Shown in pieces: positions 42,001 through 54,000 of a stretch of 64,000 bases of DNA. The notes below the pieces were generated by a model. That model was not told where the DNA came from. It searched no databases and saw only the letters and a program-made list of their open reading frames with translations. The stretch lies in contig CM057129.1 in NCBI GenBank assembly GCA_029964075.1, forward strand, positions 15,615,430 through 15,679,429, in the 5' to 3' direction. Within the stretch, counting starts at the first letter, position 1. Each line of letters begins with the position of its first letter. Origin of the DNA: Patiria pectinifera (lineage: Eukaryota; Echinodermata; Asteroidea; Valvatida; Asterinidae). The translations under genes and the position numbers were made by a program.

Positions 42001-45000
42001 TTTCTTTTTCACTGTCTAAAAAGTTACTAAGTAGTTTGTCAAGTTGGTTACGGGTACCCGATCCCATAATCTAGAACCGGGTCCTGACACCAGCGGTCGG
42101 GTACTCGGTTCCTATGCACGCCCCTAACACCCAGTAAATTGTAATTACTTCCAAGTACTTGGCGCCTAGTGTACAATGCATCCTGTTTGGTAATGCCTAC
42201 ACACAGTTGCTGACGTTTCTCCACGTTACTTAGTAAAGCTTGATTTGCATCTCAAACCGCAGCTCTGTTTGGTAAATCACTCGCATTCCTGAAAAGCATT
42301 CGCAACATTATGAAGTGCTACCAAATTTGTCTTAAAGCTATAGTCAATCATTTGTAATTTGTGCATTTTGTTCGTTTGAAGCAACAAAAGAGTTCAAAAT
42401 CTAATGAAGGATACTGAACAAGTAACCTGATGAAGTTTCAGCTAAGCTTCAGCTGTATATTCCGAGAAAAACAGCATTCTAAGATCTCAATTTCAAATCA
42501 AAAGTTACTGAATCATGTTTTGAATTGCAGCTATACGCGACGTCGCGCACTGATCCGACGAATTATAACAACAGCGCGCGCGTGTGCGTCGTTCCAATAC
42601 TTGTGCGCGCTGCGCTGAATAACAAAATGAACTACTAATTTAAATTTTCCTACGGTGCTTCTTAAGAATCACCGTTGAAAATGCCTTCTTTCGTTGATTA
42701 CTTCAAAATGACAGCTTCCCAGAAAGAATAATTTCACAGGGAGTTTAGTTCAATTACTATTTTTCAACCAAGTGTGTTTTTCAACAATAATTACGCCAGT
42801 TACTTTTCGGAAGGCTGCAAATGATGGACTATAGCTTTAAGACTGTCTTCATTGTATATCCTTACAAAGAGTTGACAGACATACCTAGTCTTGGGGGAGT
42901 GTCTGTAGCCAGATCAAGAATCTGCACAGCGGTCAAGTTGACCAGAAACACCTCATTGAGCTCCGGGATGTCATCCTGAGGATAAAGGAAAAAGCACTCA
43001 TATCAACAAGGAACAATGAGAAAAACAACAGCAAACAGTGCCTTGTTTATAATAATAATAATAATTTGGGAGGCTAATCATCCTTACTCGCAGCTGGTAT
43101 GCTGAATTGCGAAGGACGCGGCTACGTGGTCGGGCCGCTGGCACGTAAAGGCGCCTATGGCTGCCGGCCACATCGACCCATATATGACCACGGAGCACAG
43201 CCTGAGATCGAAAACGTTTGATTTTTCCGGAGGGAGGAAAACCGGAGGGCCCAGAGAAAAACCCTCGTGGCACAGGAGAGAACCAACGCACAACTCTACT
43301 CACATGTGATGCGCGGCCAGGATTCGAACCGTGGTCACCTTGGTGAGAGGCGAGCGCTTTACGCACAAGCCACCCATGTTTCTACTGCCAAGCTCATATT
43401 GCATCAAGTGCTAATACAAACGCTACTGGCCAGCCATTAGGGAACATACTCTGCTCCTCTTTGTTTATACAGCACTTATTGCAACATTTTACCAAGTTAC
43501 GATATAATTTGGGTAAAACTCTTTCCATTCATGTTCCATTGTAAAAAAAATGGTAAAAGGGCATATTACTCATAAGTAGCTCCAGCAAATTTTGACACAT
43601 TTAACTGGGATTGATCACAAATTGTTCCAAATTACCTCATTAATAGGGACGGTAATTTCACCCACGCTCTGACCCTCTTCAAAGTCCAGGTAGTTTGGTC
43701 CGCTGACAAAATCCAGGCCGTCCTGGGCCCGGTTCAAGGCAGGCAAGGATGGGTCCAGGGAACCCTCCTTCGCTTCGTAGAACACACGCACTCGACCTGT
43801 GACCGTAGGAATAAAAAATTAGAGACTCAATGACTTAAGTTCAAAGCAATTAGGGGAAAAAGTGAAATTAAACAGGTGGCAACTCGAGGTTTACCTCGAG
43901 CCTCGAGGATTTACGAGGTTTACCAAGGTTTTATGGGGTACCTCGAGGTTCAATATCGAGTTCCTGCTCGTTTAATTGTGTATTCTTTCCTTACTTAGGT
44001 GGCACCGTGCTCGCACAACGGCACTGTTTTAGTTCAGATTTTTTTTTCATAGCTAGATCATATTATGTAGGTAACCTTAGGTTCTTTGGTCAAAAACTTT
44101 TTCCTTTCATGATTGCTCACAGTGCAAATGACGACATTTTATAGAATTAGACACCTATTCCTTCGAGTAAATGTAGGATGCATGCAAGTATTTGGCTAGA
44201 TTCAGCATTAAACACATGCGCCTATGGAAGTGGCTGAATTCACTTTGATAGACGTAGACGTGTGTGTTAATACTGATGGCCTCACCTCCAAAGAAAAATA
44301 TGAGCCTTAGGCCAAAAAAAAAAAAAGTCGGTCTCTGGTCAGCGCGCGTCGATTTTAATCATGCGCGTCGATCTTTTTTTTTCCCAAAATAATCCCCGGT
44401 AGCTCCAACAGCGCCCTCTATTTCCGCACCTCCTCAATTTTTCTTTACCAAAGAGCACCAAGGAATGGGAAATTGCACCAAGGGAAATGATCGAAAGCAC
44501 CAAGGCAAATTATGGAGGACACCAATGTACATGAGGACACCAAAAAAGCAAAATAAAACCCCACCTTGTCTGTACAATCCAAGCTTGAAGAAAAAAAAAA
44601 AAAGCAAAAAAAAAAAAAAAAAAAGGCCGCGTGGCCGCGTCAATTTCGGAACTTTGGTCTGACCAGAGACCGAATATTTATTTTTTTTGGCCTTATAAAG
44701 GACTTTACAAGAAAAGGGACTATTTTAACAGGTTCCCGCACCTCTATGACAATGAAAATCCATGACTTTTTCCCATGACTTTTCAATGACCAAATTATGA
44801 GAATCCATGACCGCTTTGAAATCAAAATGTTTGTATCATGGACATTTGTCACATTTTGTCAGGTATAAAAATCAGCTTTCCGATGCTAAACTCTGAATAT
44901 TACAAAGTATACAATTTTAAAAAAAAATTGGTCCCCACAAAATTCCATGACTTTTCTATGACTTTTGTCATTTTTACAAATTTCCATGACTTTTCCAGAC

Positions 45001-48000
45001 CTGGAAATTGAAAATAAAATTCCATGACTTTTCTATGACTTTTGTCATTTTTACAAATTTCCATGACTTTTCCAGACCTGGAAATTGAAAATAAAATTCC
45101 TTGACTTTTCTATGACTTTTGTCATTTTTACAAATTTCCATGACTTTTTCCAGACCTGGAAATTGAAAATAAAATTCCATGACTTTCCAAGTTTTTCCCC
45201 AGGCCGTGGGAACCCCGTTTAACTTTTTTCAATATGTGTTTAACTCTAAGTGCTCCTCAATTTAAAAGTAATCTGAAGCAAGTATTTTTTACCAATGGAT
45301 CCAAATTTCCTGTCCACAAACAGCTGCACGGTAGTGTTGCCCTCGGCAACCGTCACAACCTCCGACCCCTGGGCAAAGCTGAATACACCGTGGGGTTCAT
45401 CACTGGCCTGTATGGTGATGCTAGCGGTGGACCCCTGAGGATCTAGGGTGGCGGCCCCCGTCAGAGATATGCCCGTGGTTTGCACGTTGCTTAGGGCCAC
45501 CTGGAACTCTTCATTTACTTCAGGGGTGTCGTCGGAGAGGACAGAGAGCAAGATGGCCTCCAGGAGTTGACCCTATGAATATGTAGCAGGTTCATTTTGA
45601 ATATACATGATATACAAATTGAACTTCCCTTTCAGGGAGAAGGCAGTCAATTTGAATATGCGTTGTATTCAACTAAAAGTACGGTGCCAGTAAATACGAT
45701 GTAAGGTGATTTGAATGTAAATGATATGCAATAAGCTTCTCTTGAATAGGTTTTGCCAAGATTTTCTTAGGCCTGGATTTGGGGACAAAATCAGCTGCAA
45801 AGTAGGATGACTTTTAAAGGCCCATGCAATACGACAATTTTACTGCTTTCCTTGAAAATGCACCATTGTGTGTCCTATTAAACCTTATTTTCAATTTTCG
45901 TGTTGCCATTTTCAAGGGTATTTTGGTGCTTTTGGGGTTTTAATGCTAATTCCAATTTCCATATTCATGAGCAAAACTGTGATGTCATTCTGGGCAGAAA
46001 CCTCAATGTGCTGAAATAGCAATAGTTTTAAGAATTTTGGATATTTTGCTGTATATAAATTTTCTTTTCTTTGGTGATTCCTTGTTGTCAATGAGCAAAC
46101 CTTTCTTACAAATGTTTTCAATGTGCAAATTTTGGGTTCACACTTTTGGACAGAGAATCCCTAAACTGAACAGTGTCTTCTTCTGTGATCATTGGGTAGC
46201 CTTAACTGATAGTCTATTGATCTATTCCACTCACAGGTGCAAAGGCTAGCGATCCGTTGGTCTGCTGGAAGCTTTGTGTAGGCACTTGTCCATTCACGCC
46301 ACTGATTGTCCAGTCAACTGTCACTTGGCCCAGGCCTGGTGACGATCGCTCCACAGTCACATTAAATCCCTCGCCTAAAAAAAAGGAAGAGTGCATGTTG
46401 ACAATCAGTCCAGTACCCAAAAACTTGATATGAATTATAAATACGGCAGTGGCAGAATCCTTTGTCAAAAGCTATTGTCTAGGTCTTTGACAATGACAAC
46501 TTCTCAGGGTTTGCTGACAGCAGACATAGCCGTAGGCATCAAAGCCCATGTTGAACACGGCCTAAGTGTCAACCAAATGCTTTTGCCCGCAACAATACGC
46601 AAAGGAATTGAAAATGTTTCCACTGACGAACAAAGAGAAAGTTGAGAAAGCCCAATGATTCTATCAATGCCTGTGGAAAAGTGTTGGTACTGCATATACA
46701 CTGAATAGTTCAGATAAGATTTGAAGGTCTTCAAGGTGAAGAGAGCAATAAGATTAAGCATCCCAAATCTGAAGTGAAAATTACAGTAGCACCATGTGAC
46801 AAATCTTGTTTGTGAGTTTCTGAGGTTCTGAAAAGTAACGAGGGTAACTCAGTGTTTTGGACAGTATGCTCTGCTTGACATCGGGAAATGTAGACTTACT
46901 CTTTTTGAATAGTTCAGGTCTAAAACTGAGTATCATGGAAAATTGAGACACTAATGAAATTAGGTCTCTGTCAGTTGATATGCATTCTCAGTCATGGACT
47001 CTCAGTTATACAAATTCCTGTGAGTTACCATTTCTCGAAGAACCACAACATGCACAGTGCAGTTAATGAGACACCACATCACAGAGACAAATATTCAGTC
47101 TTCACTGGCCATACATTTTCAGCAACAAAAATTCAGATACAGCTATTTCTAGTTTTTTTCATTGGGTAGGGGAGGGGGGGGGGGGCTACAAATGTACTCG
47201 TTATATCGTGTGCTTGGATGCTGTAATTTCATTGGTCTAGAACGGCCACGTGTCTAGTCTATAAAAACGCATGGCACATACTTATATCCATTTTTACGTG
47301 GAGATTAGTGATATCACATTGCGTTCATTGCGTGCGTTGCGTGCGTTGAGCGCGCGCATGGAACCTGCCAGGGTGCTAGCTTTGCGCAATGAAGACTGCA
47401 ACCTCAACCATTCAGTCTCATGTCCGGCCGGACATCAAAACTTTCAGTTATCAAAAGGTTACATCGCAGTGGTTTTAAATTATTTCTCACACAGTAGGTT
47501 ACAACCATTTATCTTTTTGACTTATTGGCAGATATATATAACAAAACAATTGCTGACTACTGTGATCTGGGATATGCCGTTTTATACGCAACTCAGGTGT
47601 TGAAAATGTCATATCGTTGCTGAATGGCTAAATAGGCCAACCAATCCACCTTTCCCCATGAATCTTCAATCTCTTCAACTCACCTTCTCTGACGATGTAT
47701 GAAAGCGTTGACAGTTTCAGAATGCCAGCCACGTAATCGTTTGCCAAGATGCGAATGTCCACTCGACCGTTCAAACCGAGTTCGCTTCCCCCCGTCGGGT
47801 TGTACAGCTCAACGGAAAAGGTTTCGTCAATCTCAGGAATCGTATCGTCCCTGATACCGATGTTGATAACTGTGTGGAACAGAGACAGTTAAGAAACAAA
47901 ATGAAAATGAGCTGTTGTTGAGTTAGCACCGTGTAAATGACAAGTATTTTCGTACTTTCATACTTCCAGTATTTTGTAGGATGGAATTTTGTCCGTGAAG

Positions 48001-51000
48001 GGTAAAAACCAATATCTAACCTTCCAGTACTAGGAAATAGTGACAAACTGTAATCAAGACATTTATGACCCTTTGTTTTTATTTAATCACATCCTGGTAT
48101 TAAATTGAAGTCACTTATGAATTCAGCAAATTCTGCTGTCTTTACACAAAATTGTCCAAAGACACTATTTTCTCAGGATATTTAGTTTCGTAATCAGACT
48201 TGTTAGTTTGGTTGGAATTGAAGTCAAGTCCATCACAAGATGGATAACAAGTCAAATCACAAAAAATTATGACAGTCCATTTCAACAGCTTACGGCTAGA
48301 TGATTTGCGATCGATCTGTGAGAAGTTGACAACAAATCTAGCAAAAGACACAATTAATATCCAACCCACACAGCATGATTAATTCCACACCAGGACAAGT
48401 AAAAGTGAAGGTAAGATCAATGAACAGTTTCTTTAAAAAAATTGGAGAGGAAAAAATGGAAAAAAAGAGAATAAATTGAAAGGAAAGAGATCAAATTACC
48501 TTGTCTAGTTTGACCGGAAGCAAAGTTGAGTGTGCCACCACTAGCACTGTAATCATCGCCCTCGGTAGCTGTGCCTGCAACTGCCTGCCATGACACACTC
48601 ACATCACCGATACTGCCACCTGGTGTAAATTGATATGTATAGAGAAATATGTCAATGCTTAGACTTTGTGAGTATATCCCTTAAACGATGACAGAGAGAG
48701 AGATATGACACAGATACTACAATGCCACTGACACACTACAGTTATGTCCACACACTACAGGTATGTTCACATTCTTAAAAAATAAAATAAAATAACTTGT
48801 ATATAAGTTGTGCTTGTTCTGCATTCTTTGTGCTCCCCTGTTTGCTTTTCGTGCATTTTGTTCATTTCTTATAACACCATTAAAAATCCACAAAAGAATA
48901 TTCAAAACCTAACTTGTTGAAGTTTCAGCTCAGTGGATAGTATATATTTTGGTGAAAAAAAAAGCACAACTTTTTAATCACAAAAGACAAGATTTTGTCC
49001 ATAGTCCATTAAAAAAAATCAGTCAATTTAATGATCATTGGAAATCACCTACATTTCTTGATTTCTTTTAAATGACAGCAAGACAGACAAAACAATTTCA
49101 CTGGATATTTAGTGCTAGTTCCATCTTTAATCCAAGTAAGCTTTTTGATAATAGTTCGATAGGTTACTTTTGGAATAAATGCAAATGATCCTATATGCCT
49201 TGAATCACAGCATGTCCAGTCAGTTTTCACTACTTCCCCTTTGACTGACCTTGGCGTTCCACGACGAGCTCCACGCTCACGCTGACCCCCTCCGTCTCAG
49301 TCACCAGGACCAGCTGGCCATTCACCGCCTCGGGACTGTTGCTATAGATACGCCACACCCCGTTGGCGTCGTCGTTGCTGGCGATGGTGACGCGGGTCTC
49401 TCTCTGCGTCCCCAGGGTGGGGAGGTTGTTGGGCTGTGGGGTGGGGCCTACCAAGGTGACGCTGGCCAGACGCATCTGTGTGGTATCACGGACAAGATTC
49501 ACTGATGTTTAAAGTCATATTGTTTATGAGTGTTCTACCAATTCCATTTTTCCTTCTATACAAATTTTCGACTCATTTGTTTTCTTGTAACAAGAAGTAT
49601 GTTTTTTTTTTTTAGATTTTAGGTGTCTGCGAACTACTAAAATAAGGTTTTAATATACGCTGCTTTTGTGTATAAAGAGATCCATCCTACGATTGGACTG
49701 GTTTCTGATAGGGAGCCAGTCTCCCCTTCAATAGCTGGAATTATTGTTAAGCCGCATATATTTTTTTGGTTGATGTTTCGTTCAAAAGGTGAATAACTTT
49801 TGTACTGCTAGAAAAATTTAGAAACAATTTTTTTTGTGGGGGGGGGGAGGGTTATGTTACTCAAAAATAGCGTGTATATTCTTAACTTAAAAACCCCATT
49901 CTTCTCTATATGGACTGCTTGCACAAGTATCCCTCAATGGCATGAAAGAAGTGGGAATGTATCCTCTGCCAAGACACTATGGGTTTGTGCTAAATCAAGA
50001 CAAAGATTGGTCGTGCGTAATCCGTGCCATACGTGCACAGATTCAGATTTCAAACATTACGTAGAGCCACACCAAGGTATCATTTGTGTGAAGACTTCAA
50101 TGCTACTGATATACTCTCAACACAGGGAATTGTAGGCAATGGTGGAAATGACATTTATTTGACCTTGTAACCTTTGAACTTACATTGAAGATCTCGTCCC
50201 TCTCAGGTGTGGCATCGTCCCGAATGGTCACATTCAGATAGCCTGAAGCCGTGCCGTCTGGTATCCTGACTGAGCCACTGTTGATGGGAATGTAGTCCAG
50301 TCCTGGCACCGCCTGACTGTCGTACAGAGCCTGGGCCTGAGAAAAATTAGAACAATGCAAGTTGAAACTCTTTTCAAAAAGTCGTGACACTACGTCCAAA
50401 ATACCATGTACAGTATCCCAATGCAAAATGAGTTGTTGGGAATAAAAATCAAATAAAAATAAAAATACATGCAACCTTTCAAATGACATCCAAGTGGAAA
50501 CACTGACTTCAAGAACAGACAATGTCACACTGAGATTTCTACCTTGCTATCAGAGTACAAGTTACGACAGTACACTCAGTTACAAATTGAAATTAGAATA
50601 AGAAATTATCCATACTGTACTTGAAACCGTACATACCAAAAAAATTCCCACTTAACAACTTATTAATGTGTGGGTAATAAAAACAAACATGAACTTAATA
50701 CCACATCATAACACGCCGATGCAACTGCACATTCAATCAAAAGAGTTAAAACTGGCAAATTAAAATAACCTGCCTCTTAAAAAGATAATGATTCAATATA
50801 AAACTTATTTTGCTACGACTTGTAGTTTTTGCCCAAACACAGGAACAGAATGTGAGAAGTGAGAATGAGTAAATGACAATTCAGTTTAATTTGCCGAAAC
50901 TAAAATTAGTTTGCTGAATTGTCAATTGTGATTCGGATTACGCATCTGCACTGCATAAAAACTTGAATCAAGTACTGTACAGGAAAAAAGAACGACCAGT

Positions 51001-54000
51001 TTTCCTAAAACTACCTTCACTAAATCCTTGACAAAGAGTCGGAATCCAGAGGTGGCGTCCACGTTGTCCGTCGCCGTGGAGACCGTCCACAGACACATGG
51101 CGTCTCCGCTGAAGATCCGGTAGGTGAAGGACCCGCACGCCCTCTCTCGCAAGCACTCCTGGGCGCAAGCCAGGAGCGGATTTGATTGGCCCATCACGTC
51201 GATGGTCGTCATGGAGACACCCATCTGGCTGCCTGTGATTGGCAGCTGGTAGTAGTCCATGGCCGTCTCGCCGTTCTGGGTGACTTCCTGGATGAGGTCC
51301 AGGGGTCGGGTGTCAAAGGTCACTTGGAGTTCACCGAACGTGCCGGCACTGATTAAGGAAAAGAGTACAACACGTGAAGAAAGGTGTTGTGGATACCCAC
51401 AAAAAATGCAGTTAGACCGAAAGTACATGCAGATAAATGCACTATTCTCTAAAACTTATTTCAATTTTCAGGGTGTTTTTTTTAGGGTGTCTGCAGAAAA
51501 AAAAGCGTTTTATTTGGGCTGCTTTTGCACTTCTTATGCAGTGACATATCCCCCTGAATTGTTATCCAGCTACAAATAATTCAACATTGGTGAAGTAGGT
51601 ATTTTACAACGCGGGCCGAATTTTTTTTTATTCCAAAATGATTTACTTTTTTGTTATTGCCAGAAAAGTAGCAATTTAAAGGTAATGGTCACCAACCTAC
51701 TTCAGATTGATTGTATTGTAATTCCTTGAGTAGGCATAAATACATTTTTTTTCACCAAATGGTGTCCACTCCTTTAAAGGGAATGTACATCATTGGCTTT
51801 TGCTGAAATTTTCAGAAATGAACTATTTGAGGGGTTAGTATAATAGATCAAATTTTGTTACACTGACATGTTTGAAGTTTTTTCTTTGAAAATGTTGGAA
51901 AAACCAAGAAAAACAAAAAACGTTCAAGTAGTCTGGTTCCCTGACTCCACTAAATATTAAATGGATCAATTTCCAGATGCCGGAAAATTGTAAGGTAAGG
52001 GAACCAGTCTAGCTGGCCTGCACCCGTTCATGAATATGTAACCAATAGCAAACAAAATTTGAACTCAATAAAAAATGGTAAATTTTGAGCAGTAGTTGCA
52101 CAATAGTTGGGTTTTTCCAACGGTGGTCGGCCGACCACCGTTGGAAACAGATACAAAAATGCCATTTTCTTGAAAATGACTTCACACCAGGTGCCATAAT
52201 TTTACAGGATGCTTTAAACTGTCATTTACCAACATCCTAGTAAGGTATTTCTTAAAAATGTGGTAGCTTTATTTTTCGATGTTTGCAAATGTTGTATCTT
52301 CCCTTTAACAATGGGACATGTTTAATTGGGGTGACAATAGAGAAACTTTACAGTAACATTATAGCGAAATGAATACCTCCTTGTCACCATGATGCTGGCT
52401 ACCGCGTCTCCTCCCTGGACTTCCTGGACGATGTTATTAGCCAAGGCGAACTCCACGATACCATGTGGGTTATCATTGGCTTCAATTGAGATGGTGGCTG
52501 TAGGGGGGTTGCCAATAACTCCGCCCCCGGTGGCATTGACTAGGGTCAGGATAACAGTCTGCAAATGAAGAAAAAACACAAAGCACACGGATTTACTTGA
52601 GTTAATCCTGCCTTACCTTGGGCAATTAGGGCATTTGGTGGGGAGACCTTTTGAAAAGCAGTATTGACATCTACACTATTAGGCAAGAGATTGTGGGTTC
52701 GAGTCCCACCAAAGCAAGCTTGTGGGTTTTCCCCCTGCAAGCTCATGGACAGTTCTCAGCATACAGTTATATGGAAGTTAATTTGGTGAAAGCCAAGTGT
52801 TCAGTTTTTAATCTCACTCATGAGAAAAATTTCACCAAAAGTCACAGATCGGAACAATATTACCCAAAAAAATTAATTGAAAAATATGTTTTCTCCTGTA
52901 ATTATTCTAGAATAAAAGTGAAATCAAAACCAACATTTGGCTGTCCTTGGTCATTATATTTATTTCCTGTGACACCCCATACATGATTTATATAAAACTT
53001 TCATCTAAATTTTTCAAATTGTAATTAAACTTTCCTACGTGCTAATTTATTGTATTGCATTTCTAAGTTTAATCAATGGCCCTCTTTGTTATTCAGGATA
53101 TTTTAGCTTCTAGATCCACCTTTGCAACCTATTTAAGTCATACTCATCACGTTGATAATGACAACTTTGGTTTATAATCCCACCTCTCGTTCTTCGGGGA
53201 TGTCGTCTGGCAGAATATCCAGGGTGAATGTTTGGCTGACGTCAAAGGACAGAAAGTACAGAGTTCCTCCGGTTGGGAAGACATCGTCCATTGCTAGCAC
53301 TCCTACCAACAAAGGGACATACACAGGATTATTAACCCTCCTTATAACTATCACAAACATGACAAACTGTCAAAAACCCCAACCCCATCCGCTTTTGTAC
53401 AGGCTGCTCTCCAACTGACACAAATCCATAGATGGAATCAACTGCACAACTGTCAGAGCCTATTTAAGGGGTTCGGCAGATAGTATGACCACTAATACAG
53501 GTACAGCTTGTGTAGCAGCCATTTTGAAATGGTCCATTGTACCAATATGAGGGCAGTTCGCAGATTTGGTAAACTTTGTCATCTGACAGTTTTTGACATG
53601 AAGGGTAATGCTCTACAGATTCTCACTGTATGAGCAAAGGCGGGTTATTGAATACTTTGTGATCTAATCTGTTTGATTGACAGGCAAAATCACTGATCAG
53701 TTGACAAAGTAGCTCAGCACTGAGACAAATGTACACAAACCAATGGGACTTATTGCAAAATCCAGAATGCTCCATTGGTAAGGCGGTAAGTTGTCACGTC
53801 AGTAAACTTGTAAACATATCTGGCAGCAACCATTTTCTGCGGTCGCATCAGGCTCACGCGAGTCGCGCTCAGGTAGTACACTTGCACTCCCGGCTCCTTT
53901 CGACTAATAGGAAAACCAAAAACATCCGTGCGCCTCAGTCTTTAAGAACGCGTGCAGTATACCCGTGATCGTGACACCACCGCAGTAAAAGCTTCTAATT

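Noticed and set aside
44974-45180. Minus-strand frame EFYFQFPGLEK repeated three times
   Set aside because: It is the translation of a 78-bp tandem repeat.
47228-47285. Core promoter with CCAAT, CACGTG and TATAAAA for a plus-strand gene
   Set aside because: The open frame after it (47271-47603) has no recognisable domain, and similar ATTGGT/CACGTG pairs occur in two other intronic repeats.
53770-53990. GC-richer patch as a CpG-island promoter
   Set aside because: It is short, lacks a start or first exon downstream on either strand and is probably repeat-derived.
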